This document shows positions 24,301 to 37,175 of a stretch of 64,000 nt of DNA, one piece after another. Location: positions 722,875 to 786,874 of the forward strand of contig NC_087072.1 in the NCBI RefSeq assembly GCF_026151205.1, read 5' to 3'. The position numbers were made by a program, and so were the translations under genes. Source of the stretch: Bolinopsis microptera (lineage: Eukaryota > Ctenophora > Tentaculata > Lobata > Bolinopsidae). Numbering within the stretch: the first letter of the stretch is position 1; each line of letters starts with the position of its first letter. The notes beneath the pieces were generated by a model. The model worked only from the letters and a program-made list of their open reading frames with translations, ran no database searches and was not told the origin of the DNA.

Positions 24301-27300
24301 AGTAGCAGGGAGGGGTTTACCGAACTCTTGTAGCAGGGAGGGGTTTACCGAACTCTACTAGCAGGGAGGGGTTTACCGAACTCTACTAGCAGTGAGGGGT
24401 TTACCGAACTTGATAGCAGGGAGGGGTTTACCGAACTTGATAGCAGGGAGGGGTTTACCGAACTCTAGTAGCAGGGAGGGGTTTACCGAACTCTACTAGC
24501 AGGGAGGAGTTTACCGAACTCTAGTAGCAGGGAGGAGTTTACCGAACTCTAGTAGCAGGGAGGGGTTTACCGAACTCTAGTAGCAGGGAGGGGTTTATAT
24601 AGCTAAATATTGAACTCTAGTAGCAGGGAGGGGTTTACCGAACTCTACTAGCAGTGAGGGGTTTACCGAACTCTAGTAGCAGGGAGGGGTTTACCGAACT
24701 CTAGTAGCAGGGAGGGGTTTACCGAACTCTACTAGCAGGGAGGGGTTTACCGAACTCTACTAGCAGTGAGGGGTTTACCGAACTTGATAGCAGGGAGGGG
24801 TTTACCGAACTCTAGTAGCAGGGAGGGGTTTACCGAACTCTACTAGCAGGGAGGCCGAGGGGTTTACCGAACTCTAGTAGCAGGGAGGGGTTTACCGAAC
24901 TCTAGTAGCAGGGAGGAGTTTACCGAACTCTACTAGCAGGGAGGGGTTTACCGAACTCTACTAGCAGGGAGGGGTTTACCGAACTCTACTAGCAGTGAGG
25001 GGTTTACCGAACTTGATAGCAGGGAGGAGTTTACCGAACTCTACTAGCAGGGAGGGGTTTACCGAACTCTACTAGCAGGGAGGAGTTTACCGAACTCTAG
25101 TAGCAGGGAGGGGTTTACCGAACTCTACTAGCAGTGAGGGGTTTACCGAACTCTACTAGCAGGGAGGAGTTTACCGAACTCTACTAGCAGGGAGGGTTTA
25201 TATAGCTAAATACCGAACTCTACTAGCAGTGAGGGGTTTTCCGAACTTGATAGCAGGGAGGGGTTTACCGAACTCTAGTAGCAGGGAGGGGTTTACCGAA
25301 CTCTACTAGCAGGGAGGAGTTTACCGAACTCTAGTAGCAGGGAGGGGTTTACCGAACTCTAGTAGCAGGGAGGGGTTTACCGAACTCTACTAGCAGGGAG
25401 GGGTTTACCGAACTCTAGTAGCAGGGAGGGGTTTACCGAACTCTAGTAGCAGGGAGGGGTTTACCGAACTCTAGTAGCAGGGAGGGGTTTACCGAACTCT
25501 ACTAGCAGGGAGGGGTTTACCGAACTCTACTAGCAGGGATGGGTTTACCGAACTATACTAGCAGGGAGGGGTTTACCGAACTCTAGTAGCAGGGAGGGGT
25601 TTACCGAACTCTACTAGCAGGGAGGGGTTTACCGAACTCTACTAGCAGGGAGGGGTTTACCGAACTTTAGTAGCAGGGAGGGGTTTACCGAACTCTACTA
25701 GCAGGGAGGGGTTTACCGAACTCTAGTAGCAGGGAGGGGTTTACCAAACTCTACTAGCAGGGAGGGGTTTACCGAACTCTAGTAGCAGGGAGGGGTTTAC
25801 CGAACTCTAGTAGCAGGGAGGGGTTTATATAGCTAAATACCGAACTCTAGTAGCATGGAGGGGTTTACCGAACTCTACTAGCAGGGAGGGGTTTACTAAA
25901 CTCTAGTAGCAGGGAGGGGTTTACCGAACTCTAGTAGCAGGGAGGGGTTTACCGAACTCTAGTAGCAGGGAGGGGTTTACCGAACTCTAGTAGCAGGGAG
26001 GGGTTTACCAAACTCTACTAGCAGGGAGGAGTTTATATAGCTAAATACCGAACTCTAGTAGCAGGGAGGGGTTTACCGAACTCTAGTAGCAGGGAAGAGT
26101 TTACCGAACTCTACTAGCAGGGAGGGGTTTATATAGCTAAATACTGAACTCTAGTAGCAGGGAGGGGTTTACCGAACTCTAGTAGCAGGGAGGGGTTTAC
26201 CGAACTCTAGTAGCAGGGAGGGGTTTACCGAACTCTACTAGCAGGGAGGGGTTTACCGAACTCTACTAGCAGGGAGGGGTTTACCGAACTCTAGTAGCAG
26301 GGAGGGGTTTACCGAACTCTACTAGCAGGGAGGGGTTTACCGAACTCTACTAGCAGGGATGGGTTTACCGAACTATACTAGCAGGGAGGGGTTTACCGAA
26401 CTCTAGTAGCAGGGAGGGGTTTACCGAACTCTACTAGCAGGGAGGGGTTTACCGAACTCTACTAGCAGGGAGGGGTTTACCGAACTTTAGTAGCAGGGAG
26501 GGGTTTACCGAACTCTAGTAGCAGGGAGGGGTTTACCGAACTCTAGTAGCAGGGAGGGGTTTACCGAAGTCTAGTAGCAGGGAGGGGTTTATATAGCTAA
26601 ATACCGAACTCTACTAGCAGGGAGGGGTTTATATAGCTAAATACCGAACTCTAGTCGCAGGGAGGGGTTTACCGAACTCTAGTAGCAGGGAGGGTTTACC
26701 GAACTCTAGTAGCAGGGAGGGGTTTACTGAACTCTAGTAGCAGGGAGGGGTTTACCGAACTCTAGTAGCAGGGAGGGGTTTATATAGCTAAATACCGAAC
26801 TCTAGTAGCATGGAGGGGTTTACCGAACTCTACTAGCAGGGAGGGGTTTACTAAACTCTAGTAGCAGGGAGGGGTTTACCGAACTCTAGTAGCAGGGAGG
26901 GGTTTACCGAACTCTAGTAGCAGGGAGGGGTTTACCAAACTCTACTAGCAGGGAGAAGTTTATATAGCTAAATACCGAACTCTAGTAGCAGGGAGGGGTT
27001 TACCGAACTCTAGTAGCAGGGAAGAGTTTACCGAACTCTACTAGCAGGGAGGGGTTTATATAGCTAAATACCGAACTCTAGTAGCAGGGAGGGGTTTACC
27101 GAACTCTAGTAGCAGGGAGGGGTTTACCGAACTCTAGTAGCAGGGAGGGGTTTACCGAACTCTACTAGCAGGGAGGGGTTTACCGAACTCTACTAGCAGG
27201 GAGGGGTTTACCGAACTCTACTAGCAGGGAGGGGTTTACCGAACTCTAGTAGCAGGGAGGGGTTTACCGAACTCTACTAGCAGGGAGGGGTTTACCGAAC

Positions 27301-27812
27301 TCTACTAGCAGGGAGGGTTTACCGAACTCTACTAGCAGGGAGGGGTTTACCGAACTCTACTAGCAGGGAGGGGTTTACCGAACTCTAGTAGCAGGGAGGG
27401 GTTTACCGAACTCTAGTAGCAGGGAGGGTTTACCGAACTCTAGTAGCAGGGAGGGGTTTACTGAACTCTAGTAGCAGGGAGGGGTTTACTGAACTCTACT
27501 AGCAGGGAGGGGTTTACCGAACTCTACTAGCAGTGAGGGGTTTACCGAACTCTAGTAGCAGGGAGGGGTTTACTGAACTCTAGTAGCAGGGAGGGGTTTA
27601 CTGAACTCTACTAGCAGGGAGGGGTTTACCGAACTCTAGTAGCAGGGAGGGGTTTACCGAACTTGATAGCAGGGAGGGGTTTACCGAACTCTACTAGCAG
27701 GGAGGGGTTTACCGAACTCTAGTAGCAGGGAGGCGTTTACCGAACTCTAGTAGCAGGGAGGGGTTTACCGAACTCTAGTAGCAGGGAGGGGTTTACCGAA
27801 CTTGATAGCTAA
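15335..27812. repeat. 12.5-kb 28-bp satellite with higher-order blocks
   Basis: About 445 units around ACCGAACTCTAGTAGCAGGG then AGGGGTTT. Variants: CTACTAGC, AACTTGATAGC, GTGAGGGG, GGAGGCCGAGGGG, and a longer unit with TATATAGCTAAAT. Variant order is duplicated in blocks: the marker ATATAGCTAAATATTG recurs at 17,952, 20,271 and 24,597 (steps 2,319 and 4,326), and a paired long-unit marker at 19,151, 22,207 and 23,467 (steps 3,056 and 1,260). It lies inside a MED12 intron. No genes are inside. Confidence 0.98.
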
Positions 27813-28462
27813 ATGCATTTTATACTTAAGGAACGAAGTCTAATACTGCACCACCAAATATGCCGTGTTATATAATACCATTAAAATGTTCGCTGTTTCA
27901 AACTTAAACGTACCTAGACTAGAACCTTAGTTCTTTGGAATACCATTCAACCGTTTATGTAACTCAGACAAACGCATTTCTTACATTGGCCCAAAGCTAT
28001 ATAACTAAATAACAAAACGGTCAATATTGTAAACAAGGATACAAAATACCCGCGCCGGGTTATAAGACATATGTTACTCTCTATCAAAACTGTCTTTGAC
28101 TGCGCTGTGACAGAGACTGTAAAATAATTTGAAGGTTGCAGTACTTCGACAAATGTAATACAAATTGCTTCGTGAATGGTTAAATAACGACTTGGACGAT
28201 CCCGCCTCCATCGAAGAAAAAAAAATTAAAGAAGAATTTAAAGCTGCAACCTTTAAAGAGGTCTCTGCAGCAAATCGTTTAAAAATTCAAACTTTCTCAT
28301 CGTCTGTTTACTTGAAGAGCCAATAGAAATGCGAGGTTTCTAACATGGCCACGGAGTCAGTGATTTATACGATCTTGTAACTAAGTTACAATATCTTATA
28401 AATCTAAACAGTTCAGTAAAACAATGCTGCTCTGTTTTTAGCCTATAAAGTGCTTAATGAGT
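27813..28462. other. unique intronic DNA between arrays
   Basis: No repeat or coding signal recognised. Confidence 0.6.
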
Positions 28463-29368
28463 GGACAAAGAGAGACGGGAGTAGTAACAGAGACAGCGAG
28501 AGAGTGGTAACAGAGACAGCGAGAGAGTGGTAACAGAGACAGCGAGAGAGTGGTAACAGAGACAACGAGAGAGTGGTAACAGAGACAGCGAGAGAGTGGT
28601 AACAGAGACAGCGAGAGAGTGGTAACAGAGACAGCGAGAGAGTGGTAACAGAGACAGCGAGAGAGTGGTAACAGAGACAGCGAGAGAGTGATAACAGAGA
28701 CAGCGAGAGAGTGGTAACAGAGACAGCGAGAGAGTGGTAACAGAGACAGCGAGAGAGTGGTAACAGAGACAGCGAGAGAGTGGTAACAGAGACAGCGAGA
28801 GAGTGGTAACAGAGACAGCGAGAGAGTGGTAACAGAGACAGCGAGAGAGTGGTAACAGAGACAGTGAGAGAGTGGTAACAGAGACAGCGAGAGAGTGGTA
28901 ACAGAGACAGCGAGAGAGTGGTAACAGAGACAGCGAGAGAGTGGTAACAGAGACAGCGAGAGAGTGGTAACAGAGACAGCGAGAGAGTGGTAACAGAGAC
29001 AGCGAGAGAGTGGTAACAAAGACAGCGAGAGAGTGGTAACAGAGACAGCGAGAGAGTAGTAACAGAGACAACGAGAGAGTGGTAACAGAGACAGCGAGAG
29101 AGTGGTAACAGAGACAGCGAGAGAGTGGTAACAGAGACAGCGAGAGAGTGGTAACAGAGACAGCGAGAGAGTGGTAACAGAGACAGCGAGAGAGTGGTAA
29201 CAGAGACAGCGAGAGAGTGGTAACAGAGACAGCGAGAGAGTGGTAACAGAGACAGCGAGAGAGTGGTAACAGAGACAGCGAGAGAGTGGTAACAGAGACA
29301 GCGAGAGAGTGGTAACAGAGACAGCGAGAGAGTGGTAACAGAGACAGCGAGAGAGTGGTAACAGAGAT
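28463..29368. repeat. 23-bp minisatellite, about 38 copies
   Basis: Unit GAGACAGCGAGAGAGTGGTA plus ACA, very homogeneous. On the - strand it is open in several frames (LSRCLCYHS-like), purely because 23 is not a multiple of 3 and the unit lacks stops there. Confidence 0.98.
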
Positions 29369-29511
29369 TAAGTTACCCAGGCTTAATAAACACTGTGAAT
29401 GAAGATATGGCGGAGTGACAGGCTGGGCGCCATCCAGTAAAGAGTAAGCTTAAAAGTGGGAAGAGAAATTACGCTCACAGCAATGTAGGGTTCCTTTGTG
29501 ATAGTCTAAAC

Positions 29512-29776
29512 GCACTAACTAGCGCTTAATAGCGCTAGTTAGCGATGGTTATCGAATATCTGAGGCTCCACAAGCGCTGGTTAGCGCTAGCTATCGCTAA
29601 ATGAGCGCTAGTTAGTGCTAGCTATCGTTAAATGAGCGCTAGTTAGCGCTAGCTATCGTTAAATGAGCGCTAGCTATCGTTAAATGAGCGCTAGTAAGCG
29701 CTAGCTATCGCTTAATGAGCGCTAGTAAGCGCTAGCTATCGCTAAATGAGCGCTAGTAAGCGCTAGCTATCGCGTT
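29512..29776. repeat. palindromic AGCGCTAGTTAGCGCTAGCT minisatellite
   Basis: Units of about 31 bp built from AGCGCT, GCTAGC, TAGCTATCGCTAAATGA; units are self-complementary, so single strands can fold into many small hairpins. Confidence 0.9.
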
Positions 29777-30565
29777 TAGACTATCGCAAAAGAACCCAAT
29801 GTAGTAATAATTATGATTGAAGAAACATAACTAGTATAGCCTTTGTAATGAGTAGCAGTATTGTGGTGTTACCTATTGTAATGAGCAGTCTACTTTGTAA
29901 TAGTTAACTTGTGGTCCTAAATGTTTGTACCCTGAACACGTAGCCTGGCGCCTGGCCTCATCACATGGTTACTAGTGGTAACCATTAGTTACTAGTGGTT
30001 ACTAATGGTTACAGTGAACACGTAGCCTCATCACATGCCAACACATCAGAGAAATAATAATTTTATAAACTTATAAATATTACGCATTGTCACCAGACAA
30101 CGGTACCAAATGGTAAAAGGCATAAAAGGCACAAACTTTAATTCAAATTGTGGTCTCTCATAATTTGATAGAGCGCTAATAATATAAGTTAATATAAGAA
30201 AACATTTTAAGTTTTAGTCTAGACTATTTATATTATTTAAAATTTTTTCTTAACAAGTTAACATATAGGTTGGATAAAAAGGAGAGGAAACGCAATCAGA
30301 GTACTATTAACTCTGACTTTTTCAAATTGGTTAATTAGCAGAGAGTAGTTGCTTTTTAAAATTTGTACCGTTTTATTTAATTAATTTATATATTTATATA
30401 TATCTGACCTTGAATAATATCCATCGCTGAAATTATATATATTGTTTGAATGACCTATCAGAACACTTTTAACTCTTAAGTCGAAGTAATACAACTAGAA
30501 GCAATATAATAAGTAATAACGCCTGTGTTCGAATCTTGTGAAAAAGCCATAAAGAGAGTGGGACA
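29777..30565. other. intronic, nothing recognised
   Basis: AT-rich, with a few GTTACTAGTGGTTAC copies at 29,965-30,012. Confidence 0.6.
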
Positions 30566-30845
30566 GTGTCACTCCGTTCCTGGAAAAGACCAATTTTCTT
30601 CCAATAAGAGAACGAATAGAGAATAAAATTGCTCTAACCGTGTTCAAATGTGTCAACAACATAGCTTCAGACTATATAATCAAATGTATTAACATCAAGA
30701 GCCAACCTGTAACTGTTTTACGCAGAGTAATACTAGTTCATCCTTTATGTTCCTCCTGTCTCAAAATATTGTTAGACTGAGTTTCAGTTACTGTGAACAA
30801 TATTGTTTAAAAGGAGACTGAAGACTTATCTTTTTAAAAAAGTAT
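30566..30845 (+). mobile_element. non-LTR retrotransposon ORF2 C-terminal fragment, decayed
   Basis: Translates to LEKTNFLPIRERIENKIALT, then VFKCVNNIASDYI, and after a frame change FKRRLKTYLFKKV. LPIRERIxxKIALxxFKC and FKRRLKTYLF are typical of the region after reverse transcriptase in many animal LINEs. A stop and frameshift separate the two parts. Confidence 0.85.
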
Positions 30846-31215
30846 CCAGAAGACATTAACTGTTGACACAGCTAATGATTAATGACTCGCCATTGCTGCC
30901 AAGAACTTGGCAACTACAAATGAATGCTGCTAAGTGCGAATAGATAATGGATAATAGATAATAAAGTTAGCTTTCTTGAAACAGGCTGTTAGCGAAATGG
31001 CCGTTAGACTTTTTAAAGACTAAATTGTAATTTATTGGTAACGGGGGTTACCCTAACGGCGACCAAAACTTTGCTGTTCCGGCGACTCATACGAGACAGG
31101 GCAGTATTAGATTTATTAGTTTTACTCAGTGAACTATGACAAGACTTCAAGAAATGGTGCAAGACAACTTCCTCGCACCAACCGCACAATCCAGCGTGGC
31201 GAAGAGCGCTGCTCA
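30846..31215. other. intronic, nothing recognised
   Basis: Follows the LINE 3' fragment; contains GATAATGGATAATAGATAATAA, possibly its simple-repeat tail. Confidence 0.5.
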
Positions 31216-31327
31216 CGTGGGCGCTGGGATCACGTGGGCGCTGCGATCCAGCGATCACGTGGGCGCTGGGATCACGTGGGCGCTGGTATCACGTGGGCGC
31301 TGGTATCACGTGGGCGCTGCGATCACG
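31216..31327. repeat. CACGTGGGCGCTG tandem repeat with E-box in each unit
   Basis: Six or so units of GATCACGTGGGCGCTGG (16-17 bp, some shorter); every unit carries CACGTG. Second E-box cluster in this MED12 region. Confidence 0.92.
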
Positions 31328-31632
31328 GAGTAACTGTTTGATTGTCTAGCAGGGAACTGTCATACTTAAAGTGCATTTGAGAGATTTGAGAGGAACAAAT
31401 AGATTGAATATATTGAGCCCAGTTGCCCTGATAGCCCGGGGAAATATAATTATTCTACCTGACTGTGAGAACCTGAGCATTACCATGACGACGCATTAAG
31501 CACTAGAGCAGTATAAAGTAAGCAGTAAACCAAATTAAGGCTACAATACAACTAATTATTATTTAAATTGAAAACATCTATTTAAAGGTTACTCTAGGTC
31601 AGGTATGTAATGTCAGTTTAAAGTAGCATTAA

Positions 31633-32720
31633 CAATAAGTGAAAACGTGACGAAAAAAAAACTAAATTACAAATTGTTGCTTGTATCAGTTTGCCGTTAC
31701 GTGAAAAGTAAATAAGTTATAACGGAAAGAAGCCTTCAAAGTGTGGCCTCTCTTTCATCTCTCAATGGCTCTTCAAAAATACGGAGAAAACCGTATAACA
31801 AAACACCCTAAAATGCTTCCCTTTGAAGTTATGGGAGAAAATGTGATTTTTTGGCTTTGCAGATTAAAAATGACTTTGTTTACAATAACTTCAAAGGGAA
31901 GCATTCTAGGGTGTTTTGTTGTTTATAACTCATTTATAAATATGCTAGTTGCGGTTATTTTGCACCCTTCAAAAAGTCACTAGCACATTCCGATCAAAAT
32001 TTTAGAAAAATCAGTAAATATGATAAACGAAAAATGTGCCTAAATTTGTTGTTTGGCTTTGAGGTCCAATAGATCTGAAGGAAAATGAGTAAACACATTT
32101 TTGAGGTCATCAAAAACTGCGCCAGAATTCAGAGAATAATTTCATGTCAAGCATCAAAACAATCCGATTTTCCATGACTGACTTTTTGGTTAAAATAAGC
32201 CTGAAAAGGACAATTTCAGCTTTTTGACTTTAAAAATTTATAACACAACAGCCTTTTTAAATACGATATCAAGATTTTACACACACCTTGAAATAGATGT
32301 GAATAGACGGCGAGCAAAATTTCAACCCGATACCGCAAGAAATGATTAACTTACAGCCTCTCCATGAAACAAATTGTGTTTTTACGAAAATTCCACTCTA
32401 ACCAAGAAATGCTCGATTACAAAAATGGGTATTCTCAAAATATTTTTTTTGGTGTGGAAACGGTGCGCTAGAAGGTCACTGAACTGCCTATGAGGTCATT
32501 TGGGTTGGACGGCACTAACCACTGATTTGGTGTATGCCCCCTTAAAAATAAGTGAAAACGTGACGACACGCACAGTGTTTTAAAACTAAATTACAAATTG
32601 TTGCTTGTATCAGTTTGCCGTTACGTGAAAAGTAAATAAGTTATAACGGAAACAAGGCTTCAAAGTGTGGCCTCTCTTTCATCTCTCAATGGCTCTTCAA
32701 AAATACGGAGAAAACCTTGC
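31633..32720. repeat. direct repeat pair flanking a hairpin-bearing segment
   Basis: About 160 bp at 31,633-31,793 recurs at 32,548-32,720 (shared GTGAAAACGTGACGA, TTGCCGTTACGTGAAAAG and CTCAATGGCTCTTC). Just inside the left copy is a 36-bp-arm hairpin (31,797-31,832 / 31,885-31,920, one mismatch seen). The 755-bp middle has no coding I recognise. It may be a nonautonomous element or a segmental duplication. Confidence 0.8.
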
Positions 32721-33924
32721 AAAATACGGAGAAAACCTTGCAAAATCTGTCCAAACAAATTATCCAATATCCATGCTAAAAATTGTATGATAGATCTAGG
32801 AGCACTACACAGATGCAGCAGGCACGTAGCCCCCCCCCCGGCCCCCCTGGCTTCGTGCCCAGATGCAGCAGGCACGTAGCCCCCCCTGGCTACCTACCCA
32901 GATGCAGCAGGCACGTAGCCTGAATACATAACTGCAACTTTCTGACATATAAATAGCAAATACAACTCGAATAGTCCTCGAATAAGTAGTTACAGTCTCC
33001 AATTTATAAATATGTCTGAGAGTTGCAGTGTGAGTTATGTGGGGGGGGGGGGGTCCAAGGGGAACTTTGGGAAAGTCCCCCAAGATTTCTGAAGTTCCCC
33101 AAAAAAAAGTTCCCCAAAACTCCCCAAAGTTCCCCAAAATTATTAAAAATTTACATTAATACCCAAAATATACATTAATACCCATTAATGTTAACATGTA
33201 TGTTATTATAAGGTATAATCTTAACTGACTTGTTGATACTTGCACTTTGCAGCATGATAATTTTTTGGCATGACAATGATTTTGGGGAACTTTTGGGGAA
33301 TTTTGGGTAACTTTCTGAAGTTCCCCAAAAAAAAGTTCCCCAAAAAGTACCTTGAGACTCAAACGACTGAAAGCGATTTCAAACAGATAACAGTCGTTGA
33401 TATATTGAGAACCTAAACCAGTAAATGTGTCAACAACTGGTTAGGTTTAGATGTTTTAATTAATGTGCAATTCTGTGGATTATTAAACCCTAAAATATCT
33501 GAATATCGTTCTAGCCCAATTTATAAATTGGGCAAGAAAATTGACAGAGATCTCCGAATAGGTGTAAAATTTTGGTAATGACCATACTTGTATAAAACTT
33601 ATGAAGCAATATATTGATATACGGTACCTTAATATAATATAACCGGCCAATAAATTTTGTTACAAAAATTGTGGTACCATAATATGTATTAGTCACAAAT
33701 TTCGCAAATTTTTAGTCTTCAACATTTTTAGTCTCATTTTCGACTTTTCAAGACCATTTTTCATTCCATTTATTTGATTTTTCCATTATTTAGCTAGTTT
33801 TTTTCCCGATTTCGCACATAAAGTCATACTTTAAAGTTTAACGTCAAGCAAAAACACATTCCTGACTATATATATATATGGTTGATAATGTGTCCCCGCA
33901 ATAAATTAGTAAACCAGCAAAATC
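32721..33924. other. low-complexity intronic DNA
   Basis: GATGCAGCAGGCACGTAGCC x3 (32,812-32,921), a G run (about 33,041-33,052), GTTCCCCAAA repeats (33,060-33,140, and again near 33,320-33,345 facing TTTTGGGGAA). 33,648-33,790 is a dispersed repeat also found inverted at about 53,930-54,075. Confidence 0.7.
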
Positions 33925-36900
33925 CAGTGAAGGGGGTGGCTATGAGGTTGATGAGTTGTTGCAGTGAAGGGGGTGGCTATAAGGTTGATGAGTTGTTGCA
34001 GTGAAGGGGGTGGCTATGAGGTTGATGAGTTGTTGCAGTGAAGGGGGTGGCTATGAGGTTGATGAGTTGTTGGAGTGAATGAGGTGGCTATGAGGTTGAT
34101 GAGTTGTTGCAGTGAAGGGGGTGGCTATGAGGTTGATGAGTTGTTGCAGTGAAGGGGGTGGCTATGAGGTTGATGAGTTGTTGCAGTGAAGGGGGTGGCT
34201 ATGAGGTTGATGAGGTGTTGCAGTGAAGGGGGTGGCTATGAGGTTGATGAGTTGTTGCAGTGAATGAGGTGGCTATGAGGTTGATGAGTTGTTGCAGTGA
34301 AGGGGGTGGCTATGAGGTTGATGAGTTGTTGCAGTGAATGAGGTGGCTATAAGGTTGATGAGGTGTTGCAGTGAAGGGGGTGGCTATGAGGTTGATGAGT
34401 TGTTGCAGTGAATGAGGTGGCTATGAGGTTGATGAGTTGTTGCAGTGAAGGGGGTGGCTATGAGGTTGATGAGTTGTTGCAGTGAAGGGGGTGGCTATGA
34501 GGTTGATGAGTTGTTGCAGTGAAGGGGGTGGCTATAAGGTTGATGAGTTGTTGCAGTGAAGGGGGTGGCTATGAGGTTGATGAGTTGTTGCAGTGAAGGA
34601 GGTGGCTATGAGGTTGATGAGTTGTTGCAGTGAAGGAGGTGGCTATGAGGTTTATGAGGTGTTGCAGTGAATGAGGTGGCTATAAGGTTGATGAGTTGTT
34701 GCAGTGAAGGGGGTGGCTATAAGGTTGATGAGTTGTTGCAGTGAAGGGGGTGGCTATAAGGTTGATGAGGTGTTGCAGTGAAGGGGGTGGCTATGAGGTT
34801 GATGAGTTGTTGCAGTGAAGGGGGTGGCTATGAGGTTGATGAGTTGTTGCAGTGAAGGAGGTGGCTATGAGGTTGATGAGTTGTTGCAGTGAATGAGGTG
34901 GCTATGAGGTTGATGAGTTGTTGCAGTGAAGGGGGTGGCTATGAGGTTGATGAGTTGTTGCAGTGAAGGGGGTGGCTATGAGGTTGATGAGTTGTTGCAG
35001 TGAAGGGGGTGGCTATAAGGTTGATGAGTTGTTGCAGTGAAGGGGGTGGCTATGAGGTTGATGAGTTGTTGCAGTGAAGGAGGTGGCTATGAGGTTGATG
35101 AGTTGTTGCAGTGAAGGAGGTGGCTATGAGGTTGATGAGTTGTTGCAGTGAATGAGGTGGCTATGAGGTTGATGAGTTGTTGCAGTGAAGGGGGTGGCTA
35201 TAAGGTTGATGAGGTGTTGCAGTGAAGGGGGTGGCTATGAGGTTGATGAGTTGTTGCAGTGAAGGGGGTGGCTATGAGGTTGATGAGTTGTTGCAGTGAA
35301 TGAGGTGGCTATGAGGTTGATGAGTTGTTGCAGTGAAGGGGGTGGCTATGAGGTTGATGAGTTGTTGCAGTGAAGGAGGTGGCTATGAGGTTGATGAGGT
35401 GTTGCAGTGAAGGGGGTGGCTATGAGGTTGATGAGGTGTTGTAGTGAAGGGGGTGGCTATGAGGTTGATGAGTTGTTGTAGTGAAGGAGGTGGCTATGAG
35501 GTTGATGAGTTGTTGCAGTGAAGGAGGTGGCTATGAGGTTGATGAGTTGTTGCAGTGAAGGGGGTGGCTATAAGGTTGATGAGTTGTTGTAGTGAAGGAG
35601 GTGGCTATGAGGTTGATGAGGTGTTGCAGTGAAGGGGGTGGCTATGAGGTTGATGAGTTGTTGCAGTGAAGGGGGTGGCTATGAGGTTGATGAGTTGTTG
35701 CAGTGAAGGGGGTGGCTATAAGGTTGATGAGTTGTTGCAGTGAAGGAGGTGGCTATAAGGTTGATGAGTTGTTGCAGTGAAGGGGGTGGCTATGAGGTTT
35801 ATGAGTTGTTGCAGTGAAGGGGGTGGCTATGAGGTTGATGAGTTGTTGCAGTGAAGGAGGTGGCTATGAGGTTGATGAGTTGTTGCAGTGAAGGGGGTGG
35901 CTATGAGGTTGATGAGTTGTTGCAGTGAAGGGGGTGGCTATAAGGTTGATGAGTTGTTGCAGTGAAGGGGGTGGCTATGAGGTTGATGAGTTGTTGCAGT
36001 GAAGGGGGTGGCTATAAGGTTGATGAGTTGTTGCAGTGAAGGAGGTGGCTATGAGGTTGATGAGTTGTTGCAGTGAAGGGGGTGGCTATGAGGTTGATGA
36101 GTTGTTGCAGTGAAGAGGGTGGCTATGAGGTTGATGAGTCGCAGTGAAGGAGGTGGCTATGAGGTTGATGAGTTGTTGCAGTGAAGGGGGTGGCTATAAG
36201 GTTGATGAGTTGTTGCAGTGAAGGGGGTGGCTATAAGGTTGATGAGTTGTTGCAGTGAAGGAGGTGGCTATAAGGTTGATGAGTTGTTGCAGTGAAGGGG
36301 GTGGCTATGAGGTTGATGAGTTGTTGCAGTGAAGGAGGTGGCTATGAGGTTGATGAGGTGTTGCAGTGAAGGGGGTGGCTATGAGGTTGATGAGTTGTTG
36401 CAGTGAAGGAGGTGGCTATGAGGTTGATGAGTTGTTGCAGTGAAGGGGGTGGCTATGAGGTTGATGAGGTGTTGCAGTGAAGGGGGTGGCTATGAGGTTG
36501 ATGAGTTGTTGCAGTGAAGGGGGTGGCTATGAGGTTGATGAGTTGTTGCAGTGAAGGAGGTGGCTATAAGGTTGATGAGTTGTTGCAGTGAAGGGGGTGG
36601 CTATGAGGTTGATGAGTTGTTGCAGTGAAGGGGGTGGCTATGAGGTTGATGAGTTGTTGCAGTGAAGGGGGTGGCTATGAGGTTGATGAGTTGTTGCAGT
36701 GAAGGGAGTGATTATAAGGTTGATGAGTTGTTGCAGTGAAGGAGGTGGCTATAAGGTTGATGAGTTGTTGCATTGAAGGGGGTGGCTATGAGGTTGATGA
36801 GTTGTTGCATTGAAGGGGGTGGCTATGAGGTTGATGAGTTGTTGCAGTGAAGGGGGTGGCTATGAGGTTGATGAGTTGTTGCAGTGAAGGGGGTGGCTAT

Positions 36901-37175
36901 GAGGTTGATGAGTTGTTGCAGTGAAGGGGGTGGCTATAAGGTTGATGGATTGTTGCAGTGAAGGGGGTGGCTATGAGGTTGATGAGTTGTTGCAGTGAAG
37001 GGGGTGGCTATGAGGTTGATGAGTTGTTGTAGTGAAGGGGGTGGCTATGAGGTTGATGAGTTGTTGCAGTGAAGGGGGTGGCTATGAGGTTGATGAGTTG
37101 TTGCATTGAAGGGGGTGGCTATAAGGTTGATGAGTTGTTGCAGTGAAGGGGGTGGCTATGAGGTTGATGAGTTGT
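33925..37175. repeat. 37-bp minisatellite, about 88 copies
   Basis: Unit CAGTGAAGGGGGTGGCTATG then AGGTTGATGAGTTGTTG. Variants GAATGAGG, GAAGGAGG, CTATAAGG and GAGGTGTT are scattered. It lies in the same MED12 intron about 1.1 kb before exon E. No exon sequence is seen in the unit. Confidence 0.98.

Noticed and set aside
28438-29071. Long - strand open frames (about 200 codons) rich in LSRCLCYH
   Set aside because: They are the 23-bp minisatellite read in rotating frames; no unique coding sequence, no splice or start context.
15335-37175. CRISPR-like regular arrays
   Set aside because: Repeats are contiguous with no unique spacers, and the surrounding genes are animal genes with introns.
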